A stretch of DNA of 64,000 bases from positions 1-64,000 of the forward strand of contig JAAAOB010000018.1 in assembly GCA_009909035.1 (NCBI GenBank), in the 5' to 3' direction. Positions 28,890 to 37,642 of the stretch are shown in pieces. The position numbers were made by a program, and so were the translations under genes. The notes below the pieces were generated by a model that was not told where the DNA came from, searched no databases, and saw only the letters and a program-made list of their open reading frames with translations. The DNA is from Bacteroidota bacterium. GTDB lineage: Bacteria > Bacteroidota > Rhodothermia > Balneolales > Balneolaceae. Positions within the stretch are counted from its first letter, which is position 1. Each line of letters starts with the position of its first letter.

Positions 28890-29930
28890 ATGGACTACAA
28901 TCTTTTAGGAAATACGGGACTTTTCGTATCGGAACTCAGCTTTGGAACGATGTCATTCGGAGGCGAGGGATTCTGGAAATCCGTCGGCGAACAGCAGCAA
29001 GAGGAGGCCGATGAACTGATGCAGATGACCGTAGATGCCGGGGTCAATTTTATTGATACGGCGAACGTCTATTCTTTTGGCCAATCGGAGGAGATTCTCG
29101 GAAACAGTATTGAAAACCTTGAGCTGAATCCGAATGAGCTGGTGATCTCCACTAAAGTTCGCGGTGCGATGGATGAGGGCCCCAACAGCCAGGGACTGTC
29201 GCGCTATCATATCTTTAACTCGGTGGAAGACAGTCTTGAGAGATTGAAACTGGATCAAATCGATCTGCTGTACGTGCACGGTGTGGATAGTGTAATGCCA
29301 ATTGAGGAGATTATGAAAAACCTCAATGATATTGTTGATTCCGGCTACGTACGATATATCGGCGTATCGAACTGGCCGGCCTGGATGGTAGCAAAGGCGA
29401 ATGAGTTGGCCCATTTTCGGGGATGGCACCAATTTAAAGCGATGCAGTACTACTACTCGTTGTCGGGACGGGACGCTGAAGAGGCGCTGATACCGTATGC
29501 GAAATCTGAAAACCTGGCCTTTGTGCCGTGGAGTCCGCTGGCCGGTGGATTTCTTACCGGGAAATATACGCGCGACCAGGAAACATCCGGCGAAAATGCC
29601 AGGAGGGATGAGTTCGATTTTCCACCGATAGATAAAGAGAAAGCGTTTGATATCGTGGATGTGCTCAAAGAAGTGGCTGACAAACACGATGCTACGGTAG
29701 CCGAAACCGCCCTGGCATGGGTTCGGCATCAAAAGGGAATTACCAGTACGCTGATCGGGGCAAAGACCAGGGATCAGCTTGCATCAAATCTTCGATCTGC
29801 GGAGATAAACCTTACAGATGATGATCTGGAAGCCCTGGATCAAGTATCAGCTGTGCCTGCGCGATATCCCTTTTGGATGGCTGATTTTCAAAATGAAAAC
29901 CGGTATCCCGGAGAGGCGCGGGAGATGTAA
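28890..29930 (+). CDS. aldo/keto reductase
   Basis: 346-residue NADPH-dependent oxidoreductase of the YdhF/YajO-type AKR group: LGNTGLFVSELSFGTMSFG, the catalytic Asp and Tyr in NFIDTANVYSFGQSEEILG, LDQIDLLYVHGVD with the catalytic His, YIGVSNWPAW, and the coenzyme-binding PWSPLAGGFLTGKY and STLIGAKTRDQL. ATG 28890 is used because it begins at the conserved MDYNLLGNTG; the extra upstream codons are AT-rich and unconserved. The substrate is unknown. It is inserted on the opposite strand within the phenylacetate region. The 28721-28889 stretch before it holds no gene. Confidence 0.92.
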   Translation: MDYNLLGNTGLFVSELSFGTMSFGGEGFWKSVGEQQQEEADELMQMTVDAGVNFIDTANVYSFGQSEEILGNSIENLELNPNELVISTKVRGAMDEGPNSQGLSRYHIFNSVEDSLERLKLDQIDLLYVHGVDSVMPIEEIMKNLNDIVDSGYVRYIGVSNWPAWMVAKANELAHFRGWHQFKAMQYYYSLSGRDAEEALIPYAKSENLAFVPWSPLAGGFLTGKYTRDQETSGENARRDEFDFPPIDKEKAFDIVDVLKEVADKHDATVAETALAWVRHQKGITSTLIGAKTRDQLASNLRSAEINLTDDDLEALDQVSAVPARYPFWMADFQNENRYPGEAREM

Positions 29931-30002
29931 TGTCGATCTATCATAACAAGAATAACCAAACGGCGCATTCTTCAAGTCAACTCTGATTGAATTCGGGGGA
30001 GT

Positions 30003-30788
30003 CTATTTCCCTTTAAACTCAGGCTGCCGTTTTTCGAGGAAAGATGTAACTCCCTCGCTGTAGTCGTCCGTTTTGCCGGCAAGGGTTTGATATTCGGCTT
30101 CAAGATCAAGCTGCTGATGCAGTGTATTCTCAAAGGATTGATTGATTGCTTTTTTATAGAGTCCAAACCCTTTTGTGGGCATCGATGCAAGGTTTTGGGC
30201 GATAGATTTTGTTTCTTCATTCAGCTTTTCATGATGGACTGCCTTGTAAATCAATCCCATGTTTACGGCTTTTTCAGCGGATATTTTCTCATCCAGTAAG
30301 TACATGGCGTTGGCCCGGGCCATACCCACAAGTCTTGGCAGAAAAAATGTACCGCCGCTGTCGGGTATCAACCCAATGTTTCGGAACGCCTGCACAAACA
30401 CAGCTTCATGAGAGGCGATGACGATATCACATGCAAAGGCGATATTGGCTCCCGCACCGGCCGCTGTGCCCTGGACCGAACAGATCACAGGCTTTGGAAG
30501 ACTCCGTATGGAACGAATGATGGGATTGTATGTAGTGCGAACGGTTTCAGCCAGTGTATAATCGTCGTTATTATTTTCCCGTTCAACTACTTCCGGCAGA
30601 TCCTGTCCCCCGCAAAACGCCTTTCCGTTTGCGTTCAAAATTACGCAGCGCACCTCATCAGCCGCAGCTTTCTGAAGTTCCTTTTGCAGCTCAAGACCCA
30701 TCGGTTCCGTGAAGCTGTTGTATTTCTTCGGCCGGTTTAATGTCAGGGTCAGGATGTTTTGTTCTTTTGAAGATTCAATCAGTGACAT
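30003..30788 (-). CDS. paaG: enoyl-CoA hydratase/isomerase, PaaG-like
   Basis: 261-residue crotonase-fold enzyme: LTLNRPKKYNSFTEPM, NGKAFCGGQDLPEV, GTAAGAGANIAFACDIVIAS (oxyanion hole) and the GLIPDSGGTFFLPRLVG segment characteristic of PaaG, which isomerises the ring-1,2-epoxyphenylacetyl-CoA to the oxepin. Assignment to PaaG rather than a generic hydratase rests on the GQDL motif, the IPDSGGTF motif and the paaB/C/D genes just upstream. The start is ATG at 30788, 66 bases after the PaaD stop. Confidence 0.88.
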   Translation of the reverse strand: MSLIESSKEQNILTLTLNRPKKYNSFTEPMGLELQKELQKAAADEVRCVILNANGKAFCGGQDLPEVVERENNNDDYTLAETVRTTYNPIIRSIRSLPKPVICSVQGTAAGAGANIAFACDIVIASHEAVFVQAFRNIGLIPDSGGTFFLPRLVGMARANAMYLLDEKISAEKAVNMGLIYKAVHHEKLNEETKSIAQNLASMPTKGFGLYKKAINQSFENTLHQQLDLEAEYQTLAGKTDDYSEGVTSFLEKRQPEFKGK

Positions 30789-30854
30789 TTGTAAAGGGGA
30801 AATCTGTGGATTACGAGTAGGTCCGTTTTGATCATTACTTCAGCTGTAAGATCA

Positions 30855-31364
30855 TTAAATACATTTAAAATGTTCAAATGGCTGGTTACAACCGTTGCAG
30901 TAATATTGCGATTTACAGGCAGTAGAACCAAATTCGCTTTGAAGTTCTGTTTCCAAAGAATCGCAGTAGGGGCAGGGGACCACCTTCTGCGATCCTTTCA
31001 GACTGTTTAAAAAATCGTCGTTGCCGTCTGTTTCCTCCGGCGGAGCGATGCCGTACTCTTTTAATTTCTGTTTTGCATAATCGGTCATCCAATCCGTGGT
31101 CCAGCTCTCTTTGAAATCCGTGAGCACTTTAAAATTCTCGACCCCTTTCTCCTTCAGTTTTTTGTGAATCTCCATCTCAATAGCGTTCATTGCCGGGCAG
31201 CCGGAATAGGTAGGGGTGATTTTTACAATCACTTGTTCATCCTCAATCTGCACATCCCGCACAATCCCCATCTCCACCACATTCAGCACGGGAATCTCCG
31301 GGTCGATGACCTCTTCGAGCCATGACCAGATTTGGGTTTTTGGTATGATTTTAGTTTTGTTCAT
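30855..31364 (-). CDS. paaD: phenylacetyl-CoA epoxidase subunit PaaD
   Basis: 169 residues. N-terminal MIP18/DUF59 domain (LEEVIDPEIPVLNVVEMGIV, YSGCPAMNAIE) followed by a C-terminal zinc-ribbon-like stretch with CPYCDS and YYCNGCNQPFEHFKC. PaaD acts in maturation of the PaaABCE epoxidase. The ATG at 31364 is the conserved start; longer upstream extension falls in the spacer repeat. It is separated from paaC by a four-helix-bundle pseudogene on the other strand. Confidence 0.92.
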   Translation of the reverse strand: MNKTKIIPKTQIWSWLEEVIDPEIPVLNVVEMGIVRDVQIEDEQVIVKITPTYSGCPAMNAIEMEIHKKLKEKGVENFKVLTDFKESWTTDWMTDYAKQKLKEYGIAPPEETDGNDDFLNSLKGSQKVVPCPYCDSLETELQSEFGSTACKSQYYCNGCNQPFEHFKCI

Positions 31365-31370
31365 GGTATT

Positions 31371-31412
31371 GGGTATGGAGTATAAGGTAGCGGGTATAGA
31401 GTATTGGGGAAC
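31371..31412 (-). repeat. GGGTA-rich spacer repeat, partial copy
   Basis: On the minus strand: CCCCAATACTCTATACCCGC then TACCTTATACTCCATACCCA. It is the same degenerate TACCCAATAC/ACTAC vocabulary as the hairpin repeats at 31848-31926 and 32738-32812, in inverted orientation just before paaD. Confidence 0.55.
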
Positions 31413-31431
31413 TAAATTTTTTATTGAAAAG

Positions 31432-31460
31432 TGTAAGGATTTCGGGTTTAGTGGATCATA
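31432..31460 (+). promoter_or_regulatory. ECF-promoter-like motif, copy 1
   Basis: TGTAAGGATTTCGG at the left, GGATCATA at the right, 29 bases in all, 35 bases before the four-helix-bundle gene start. It aligns without gaps to 62073-62101 before the integrase fragment, agreeing at most positions. TGTAA with a downstream TCATA resembles ECF-sigma promoters; the sigma responsible is not known. Confidence 0.5.
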
Positions 31461-31494
31461 TGAGACACACACTTTTAAAATAACGGAGAAAATT

Positions 31495-31845
31495 ATGCAT
31501 AACTATAAAGAATTGTCGGTATGGAAAAAATCAGTTTCACTTGCCAAGGATATATATGATAGTACGAAAACGTTTCCTAAGGTTGAAAAATATGGGATTA
31601 CCTCACAAATACGACGCAGCGTTGTTTCGATCAGTTCAAATATTGCCGAGGGGGCCGGTCGTTATGGGGTCAAAGAATTCAGACAATTTACGACCATTGC
31701 TTATGGCTCTTGATTTGAGTTAGAAACACAGCTTATAATTTCTAAGAACCTTGATTATCTGTCAGAATTACAATTTAATCAGCTCATGGATGATCTTATG
31801 ACCATTCAAAAAATGCTTTACAAACTAATCAAAAGCCTCGAATAG
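31495..31845 (+). pseudogene. four-helix-bundle protein (23S rRNA IVP family) with internal TGA
   Basis: The 116-codon frame is typical of the S23/IVP family: NYKELSVWKKSVSLAKDIYD, ITSQIRRSVVSISSNIAEGAG, FRQFTTIAYGS then FELETQLIISKNLDYL. Codon 73, between the two last segments, is TGA (31711-31713) where the family has a small residue, usually Ser; one base (TCA to TGA) explains it. Everything downstream stays in frame and looks conserved, so the mutation is recent or the base is wrong. It lies antisense between paaC and paaD, preceded by a CGGAGA ribosome site. Confidence 0.85.
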
Positions 31846-31847
31846 GA

Positions 31848-31926
31848 ATCCTGGGTAGTGAGTTTAAAAGTTTATGAGAAAACCCAATTACTCACTACCC
31901 AATACCCACTACCCAATACTCAAACA
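31848..31926 (+). repeat. hairpin spacer repeat C, copy 1
   Basis: TGGGTAGTGAG at the left pairs with CTCACTACCCA 30 bases on, followed by ATACCCACTACCCAATACTC. ATGAGAA occurs in the loop, as in copy 2 on the other side of paaC. Confidence 0.7.
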
Positions 31927-31928
31927 AG

Positions 31929-32717
31929 TTACTTCCATTCCGCATCCGGGTACGAACGCCGTAAAAACTGCATTTGAGCCAGCAGCGGCCCAAGATGTTC
32001 CGTATGGCGCCCTTGTCGAGAACCGAAAAACATGTATTGATCGTCATCGGGTACGGTCAGGGTTGCTTCTTCAATCACCGGGTTCACAAGATCTTGCCAA
32101 TCATTTTTAAATGCTGTAACATCCACGTAAAGGGAATGTTCAATGGCGGCATGATCGGCTTCATCCAGGTCAAATAGCTCTCCTGTGTACATCCAGATTT
32201 CATCAAAAGCATCCTGGATTCGCTGGTGACTTTCCTCTGTGCCATCCCCCAGTCGAAGCACCCATTCCCGGCTGTGGCGAAGGTGGTACTTGATCTCTTT
32301 GAAGTGCTTTTGCAGCATCCCGTTGAACTGTTCATCATCTACCGTATCAATTAAATTTTTGTAGAGAAAATAGCTGAATGCACTAAACAGGAACTGCCGG
32401 GCAATGGTAAATGCAAAGTCACCGCGGGGCAGCTCAACCATCGCGATGTTTTTAAAATCCATATCATCCCGGAAGTAGGCGTAATAATCTTCATCCTTTT
32501 TTCCCTCCAGCTCTGCGGCGTATCCATAGAGCGAAGAAGCATGACCAATCATATCAAGTGCCACGTTGGCCAGGGCAAGATCTTCCTCCAGTTCCGGTCC
32601 GTGGCCGGTCCATTCCGACAGTCGATGCCCATGAATCAGCCGGTCGTCGGCCAGCCTGAGTAGTGTTTCAACCAGTGCGTCTTGCTTCGTTTTGGGAACT
32701 ATATCGAATGTGCTCAT
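31929..32717 (-). CDS. paaC: phenylacetyl-CoA epoxidase structural subunit PaaC
   Basis: 262-residue ferritin-like helical subunit that pairs with catalytic PaaA in the epoxidase. Family stretches are LLRLADDRLIHGHRLSEWTG, EEDLALANVALDMIGHA, KNIAMVELPRGDFAFTIARQ and the long helix KEIKYHLRHSREWVLRLGDG. Like other PaaC proteins it is not expected to hold the di-iron centre itself. It is flanked by repeat C on both sides. Confidence 0.94.
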   Translation of the reverse strand: MSTFDIVPKTKQDALVETLLRLADDRLIHGHRLSEWTGHGPELEEDLALANVALDMIGHASSLYGYAAELEGKKDEDYYAYFRDDMDFKNIAMVELPRGDFAFTIARQFLFSAFSYFLYKNLIDTVDDEQFNGMLQKHFKEIKYHLRHSREWVLRLGDGTEESHQRIQDAFDEIWMYTGELFDLDEADHAAIEHSLYVDVTAFKNDWQDLVNPVIEEATLTVPDDDQYMFFGSRQGRHTEHLGPLLAQMQFLRRSYPDAEWK

Positions 32718-32737
32718 TTATGTAATCTTGAGTCGTG

Positions 32738-32812
32738 AGTCCTGAGTATGGAGTAGTGAGAATGTGTTATGAGAAGCTATATAACCTACACTCAATACCC
32801 ACTACTCAAATC
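32738..32812 (+). repeat. hairpin spacer repeat C, copy 2
   Basis: GGAGTAGTGAG, then ATGAGAA in the loop, then ACTCAATACCCACTACTCAA; GAGTAGTG pairs with CACTACTC. Same build and orientation as 31848-31926, so the two are direct repeats around paaC. It fills the paaB-paaC spacer. Confidence 0.65.
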
Positions 32813-32817
32813 TATTA

Positions 32818-33120
32818 TTATTTTCTTTTCTTAACGGCCCGGGGCACGCTGTAAAATTGCGGGTGCCGGTAGGGTTTATCGTTCGCCGGATCAAAAAATG
32901 GCCCGCGATCTTCCGGAGATGAGGCCGTAATCTGGTCCGTGGGCACCACCCAGATGCTGATTCCTTCATTGCGGCGGGCGTAGGTGTCTCGAGCATTTTG
33001 CAAGGCCATCTCAGCATCCGGTGCGTGAACATTTCCGGCATGTTCGAACGGCTTGCCATCTTTGGGCTGGTAAAAAACCTCCCAGAGCGGCCACTCGGTG
33101 TTTGAGTGATCATCAGTCAT
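32818..33120 (-). CDS. paaB: phenylacetyl-CoA epoxidase subunit PaaB
   Basis: 100 residues: EWPLWEVFYQPKDGKPFEHAGNVHAPD, ALQNARDTYARRNEGISIWVV and a C-terminal DKPYRHPQFYSVPR, all standard for PaaB, the small subunit that bridges PaaAC heterodimers. It is the first gene of this run: the 276 bases upstream hold no paaA, and the next gene is an unrelated outer-membrane protein behind a terminator. So its catalytic partner PaaA and the reductase PaaE must be encoded elsewhere, or be lost. Confidence 0.94.
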   Translation of the reverse strand: MTDDHSNTEWPLWEVFYQPKDGKPFEHAGNVHAPDAEMALQNARDTYARRNEGISIWVVPTDQITASSPEDRGPFFDPANDKPYRHPQFYSVPRAVKKRK

Positions 33121-33330
33121 GGTGTGTACTACGTTTCATTCGGGATTTTGCTGCAGTTATCCGAACGGTCTTACTTTCACACAGTAAAATGTGGATTGCA
33201 CAGTAAACCGTTCCCTTGTATGATAGCGCTTTTTTGAGAAATTATTCAGTATGAAGAGAAAGAAACTGATGTGCAGATATATTGTGACAGATGATGAAAT
33301 AGGAGGCTCTAAACTGTTCCGTTATACACA

Positions 33331-33358
33331 GAAAAGACCGCAACGTGTGCGGTCTCTT
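33331..33358 (-). terminator. intrinsic terminator after the barrel gene
   Basis: On the minus strand AGACCGCA pairs with TGCGGTCT around a short loop, then TTTTCTGTG. It lies about 40 bases after the stop at 33397 and separates that transcript from paaB. Confidence 0.82.
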
Positions 33359-33396
33359 CATGCTCCATGGTACAAATAAAATATTTGGACTGAATG

Positions 33397-34959
33397 TCAG
33401 AGATGGATTACCAAACCTGACCAGGCAGCTCCTACACCGGCCCCGTTTGTCCGGGAGTCTGTGGATGAGGCAACGCCTACGCTAAATTCAAAATTTCTGA
33501 ACTCAAGGCCTGTCCCGGCATGATATGTGGTAGGGGCCAGCCCACCGGTCTTATATCCTGCACGGAGAGGAATACGATTTAGCAACCTGTATTCGGTTCC
33601 CAGTGAAATGGAGAGAGTCTCCGTTTCAGGCTGATTATTGGTAAAACCGGCGCCAATATCAGCCATCAGGCTAAATTTGCCCAACAGCAGATGGGTACCG
33701 GCATTAATCATAGTGGGCAGCGCTCTGTTGATCTCCGTTTCATCGCGTGTGATGAAGTCACCGTAGATGTCATTTCCAACACTATCTCGCAAAACAGATT
33801 CAAAGTATTTTCCTTCATCGCCGTTGAACTCTTCGTCGATACGCTGCGGGTCATACTGGATGCCTCCCCATCTGAAATCTTCAGAGGCTGTAAATGAGCG
33901 AGTGCGGTCGTCAATGGTCACCGTTCCGATATCTGTGACCGACAACCCGAGCCTGAACTTCTTTTCACCATTGAAAAGGCCAATATTGAACAGCGACAGC
34001 TTATCGATATCCATTTCGAGCGTCAGCCCCAGGTCCACGCCAAAAGAAGATCCTTTGAATGTGGTGAAATCTTCGGATGTGGGCTCAATAAAATTACTAA
34101 TGTCGGGATCAGCCCCATTTTGTCGCAGCGTATTGTACTCTTTAAGCTGGTCGGAGATTTCTCCCGCAGCCTGAAGCGTGTAGGTGAAGTTGTGATGCAG
34201 TTCCGCATTTTGTTGCGCGGTTGCCTCACGGATCTGCAGCGAGGAATCGAGCGAAAACTGAGCGTAATTGATGCCCATCAGCAGTTTAGGGGCCACACCG
34301 GCGTGCAGGCGCACGTTTTCACCAAAGCCGAAAAAGGAGTCGCTCTTCAGGATCGTCATGGCAAGGCCAACCGACACTTCGTTGAATGCAAGAACTTCCT
34401 GGTACATATCAACGCGCCGGGCGTCACGGAACTGATCGGAATCGAGTCCTTTGAAGACCAGGTCTGCAAAACCGCGCGAATAACCGGAGGAACCAAGCAC
34501 ACGAACCCTTGAGGCGGCGCTGACCGACCAGTTCTTGTTTCGTACGGATAATCCCAGCGGTATCACACCAACATCCGCCTTGAAATCCCGCATGGATGCA
34601 TGATCTGTTCCAAACCACTGATCAAGCATGTCGTCAGCAACAGCACCATCGATGACTTGCCCGTTGGTGAGATAGTCGTTATAGGTTGTAATATTTACAA
34701 GGTTTCCGCCCACGTTAGAGTAAATGCCACCTGCTATGCCGAGGGTTACCGCGGGACGGCGGCTGTGGTTAATCATCAGGTTGGCGGGGTTCACAAAATT
34801 AGCGTGATAGAGATCCTGGTAGGCTGTTCCGCCGCCACCGAGGCCGGCTGTTTGAGCCGTCAGATGGCGCGATTGTGCAGAACTGTTTTGATGTCCCGCC
34901 GTGAACAAAAGCGCAAGTACGAGGGCCAGGGCGGTCGTATATGTAGTTGAAAGTGTCAT
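33397..34959 (-). CDS. outer-membrane beta-barrel protein (DUF5723-like)
   Basis: 520 residues with a signal peptide ending near SSAQS (residue 30). The mature protein begins TAGLGGGGTAYQDLYHANFVNPANL, the start pattern of FadL/PorV-related and DUF5723 barrels in Bacteroidota, and continues in alternating amphipathic strands, ending with a terminal strand GLVIHL. Likely an outer-membrane protein, role unknown. It begins 17 bases after the large lipoprotein gene, so the two are probably co-expressed. Confidence 0.75.
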   Translation of the reverse strand: MTLSTTYTTALALVLALLFTAGHQNSSAQSRHLTAQTAGLGGGGTAYQDLYHANFVNPANLMINHSRRPAVTLGIAGGIYSNVGGNLVNITTYNDYLTNGQVIDGAVADDMLDQWFGTDHASMRDFKADVGVIPLGLSVRNKNWSVSAASRVRVLGSSGYSRGFADLVFKGLDSDQFRDARRVDMYQEVLAFNEVSVGLAMTILKSDSFFGFGENVRLHAGVAPKLLMGINYAQFSLDSSLQIREATAQQNAELHHNFTYTLQAAGEISDQLKEYNTLRQNGADPDISNFIEPTSEDFTTFKGSSFGVDLGLTLEMDIDKLSLFNIGLFNGEKKFRLGLSVTDIGTVTIDDRTRSFTASEDFRWGGIQYDPQRIDEEFNGDEGKYFESVLRDSVGNDIYGDFITRDETEINRALPTMINAGTHLLLGKFSLMADIGAGFTNNQPETETLSISLGTEYRLLNRIPLRAGYKTGGLAPTTYHAGTGLEFRNFEFSVGVASSTDSRTNGAGVGAAWSGLVIHL

Positions 34960-34976
34960 AGTATTGTTCCTTGGGG

Positions 34977-37232
34977 CTAATCAATTTTATTTTGTATTGC
35001 AAATTTTCCGCTTATCAGCAGATTTACGTCATCGGAGGAGCGTATTCGGATCTCGTCAGAAAGAGTGGAGCTGATTCCGGCAACAAGCCGAACATTTCGG
35101 GTGCGGTTAATCTCGTTTAGCTGGGATCGGTTCAAATGAAGGGTTGTAAAATCTTCGGAAGGGGAGACGGAGAAGCCGCCTGAGCCAACAAGCGCAGGCT
35201 GTAGTGTCACCTCAGAGTCTCCAATCAGCGGCACAGATGTAATGAGTTCTCCTTGTTCGGATAAAAATTCGAGGTCCAGGGTGATGCCGATCGGAATATT
35301 GTTTTTAGACCGGATCTGAATGGATCCATTATCAAGGATGGCATCATCACCCGGGCCCGGCAGGTCAGACAGATCAACAGATGTTGTATCTGTAAACTGT
35401 GCCCCGTTTGCTTTCAGCGCCAGCGGAATGTTCAGCGAAATGGATGGATCAAAGACCACTGGATTTTGAATGGTTCCCTCCACGCCCTCCTTGTTGAGAT
35501 CGGCAAGACCGATAAACCGGATCGAAACCGGCAGACGATTCAGGAATTCGGTAATATTGGAGTTCTCGCGGTTGAAGGTGCTGGTTAAAATTTGTGCGGG
35601 ATCGCTGCTCGGTTCGATAGTAAACTTGAGCAGATTGCCGGGATCTATCGGGCTACCGTTCATATGCAGCATCTCAAAGGGATCCGTCTCTGTTACACCG
35701 GTATCTGTTCCCGGTTCACCCTTCAGAAAGAAGGAATCTCCATTGGCATCTACACCCAGGAATGCACCGATAACCGTTGCGGGTACGCCAACATTGGTGG
35801 CATAATCAATGCTGAGTGTAGCCTCGGTAAATTCAACACCCTCCAGCCGTTTCGATAATTCATCAACCTCGCCGATATCGATCAGTTCTGCCTCCAGATC
35901 GTTCATGATATCGATGTTGTCGCCGCTGTTCGCGCTGTTATTGGTCAGCAGCACCTGGCGATTTTCTACAACACCGAAAGCCTCCTGTATGACAAGGTTG
36001 GAAAGCACCACTTCGGCTGAGACCTGGTCTGTTTCCTGAATGACCCGGGACTCTGAGCCTCCCGTTGCCCGTGTGTCTTCCGTGACGGCGTAGATGGAGT
36101 AATCCACCGAGTTGCCCTCCGCGTAGATTCGAACATCCGACAGGTCGATCGATCTGCTGATGGGCTCCATATTATTTCGGGGAATTTTCTGCTCGCCGCT
36201 GAAACTGACCACCAGCGAATCAGCTTCGCCATAAGGGGGGACCTTGAAACCGGGGAATGAAATCTCCAGCGGATCGATGTCCAGGTCTACGGAATTGATG
36301 ATATTTTGGATGACAAGCGTGCCGGATGCAATTTCAACAAAATGATCCGGCGAGGTGAAGGAAAACTCTCCGTTTGAAAACTGTGTTGATCCGGCCGAGA
36401 TAAATTCCTGTGGCGGAATAATGGCGTCAACGGAGGATGCAAACAGGTTTTTACCGGCTACATCATTAATAATCAGCGAACCGGAATCGTCCTGCATGGT
36501 TTGTGTAGACCAGGAGATTTCAACGTCTGCATTGATATCGCGAAGTTCAACCTCCGGATCGATTTCGGGATTGTCGACGAGCTGGATCTCTTCGGACCGG
36601 AACGAGTTATGGACAAAGTTATCAAACACAAGAACACCCAGTAGCTGAGAGCCGCTGTAGAGCTCAATGGTCAGGTTATCGAGATCAAACCCAAGATCGT
36701 TTTGGAGAGATATTTCAATACCGCCCCGCTTGATCTGTGCGCTGACAAAATAATCGGTGTCGAACTGAATATTGACCGGTTGTGGTGACTGTGCGCCCGG
36801 GATCGGATCGCCCTGCTGAAGCTGGAAATTCTGGCCGGTCAGATCTCCGAACCCGGCTTGTCCAACATTTCCGCTGCCGTCACCTGAGTGAAAGTTGCTC
36901 AGCTCAATCTCGCCCACGGTTGTTTGGAAAGAGGCCGGTTCCACATCGATTCCCGGAATGGCGTCTTCCAGCTCACCAAAATCAAATGTTTGCGACTGGG
37001 AAATGGTGATGAAGTTATCACCATCAACACGTAAAACATCGGAGAGTTCGCTGTTCGTTGTATCCAGCAGGGCATTTTTTCCACCAAGAAACTGAAAGCT
37101 GCTTTCGGAGATCAGGGGGGAATCAACGCTGCTGGAAAGTGTGAAATCCGGGCTTCCCGGTGTTTCGCACTGTATAAATAAAAAGACCGCGGCTGCGGCA
37201 AGTAGAAGGTGTGCTGTCCGTTTCATAATCAT
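34977..37232 (-). CDS. large uncharacterised lipoprotein
   Basis: 751 residues from the ATG at 37232 (another ATG at 37226 and a GTG at 37241 are alternatives). Residues 1-22 are a lipoprotein signal with lipobox FIQC. The remainder is beta-rich, acidic and Ser/Asn-rich, without cysteines or catalytic motifs that I recognise; several Ig-like strand patterns such as VNIQFDTDYFVSAQIKRGG occur. The tight linkage to the barrel gene suggests a surface-exposed lipoprotein working with it. Family unknown. Confidence 0.72.
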   Translation of the reverse strand: MIMKRTAHLLLAAAAVFLFIQCETPGSPDFTLSSSVDSPLISESSFQFLGGKNALLDTTNSELSDVLRVDGDNFITISQSQTFDFGELEDAIPGIDVEPASFQTTVGEIELSNFHSGDGSGNVGQAGFGDLTGQNFQLQQGDPIPGAQSPQPVNIQFDTDYFVSAQIKRGGIEISLQNDLGFDLDNLTIELYSGSQLLGVLVFDNFVHNSFRSEEIQLVDNPEIDPEVELRDINADVEISWSTQTMQDDSGSLIINDVAGKNLFASSVDAIIPPQEFISAGSTQFSNGEFSFTSPDHFVEIASGTLVIQNIINSVDLDIDPLEISFPGFKVPPYGEADSLVVSFSGEQKIPRNNMEPISRSIDLSDVRIYAEGNSVDYSIYAVTEDTRATGGSESRVIQETDQVSAEVVLSNLVIQEAFGVVENRQVLLTNNSANSGDNIDIMNDLEAELIDIGEVDELSKRLEGVEFTEATLSIDYATNVGVPATVIGAFLGVDANGDSFFLKGEPGTDTGVTETDPFEMLHMNGSPIDPGNLLKFTIEPSSDPAQILTSTFNRENSNITEFLNRLPVSIRFIGLADLNKEGVEGTIQNPVVFDPSISLNIPLALKANGAQFTDTTSVDLSDLPGPGDDAILDNGSIQIRSKNNIPIGITLDLEFLSEQGELITSVPLIGDSEVTLQPALVGSGGFSVSPSEDFTTLHLNRSQLNEINRTRNVRLVAGISSTLSDEIRIRSSDDVNLLISGKFAIQNKID

Positions 37233-37415
37233 CTGTATCACATGAAGGTATATATGGAGAGCGGATGGGTTGCATTATGTGGGTAAAAAACATCCGCTTG
37301 CCTGTTCGTGTACTCTCATTATCGGACAGTTCGTGACATCTGTTAATGGGTTTGTTAGAAATTTCTAATAATAATGTGATGAGGCACTTTCCTGTCTTTT
37401 TATATGATACGACCT

Positions 37416-37472
37416 GATGCCCTTTTCGGACGTCTTTTAGTGGTATTTGACAGATGTATGAATCGAACTGAG
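37416..37472 (+). repeat. 57-bp dispersed repeat B, copy 2
   Basis: GATGCCCTTTTCGGACG through AATCGAACTGAG; matches 10934-10990 with no gaps and about seven mismatches by eye. It lies in the gene-free stretch 37242-37728, which otherwise holds only the hairpin at 37643-37718. Confidence 0.75.
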
Positions 37473-37642
37473 CTTCATAGATAAGATGATGTGATTTCAC
37501 CCATCTATATTGTTTCTCGCCGATATGTGGGCAGTCAATTGAAGAACCGCGCTGATTTTTTGATTATGGCAACAGGCAATCCGGTAATTGACCAGAGGAA
37601 CGATTCAGGGAGTGGTGTGAATATGGATAGGGGAGCGGGGAG

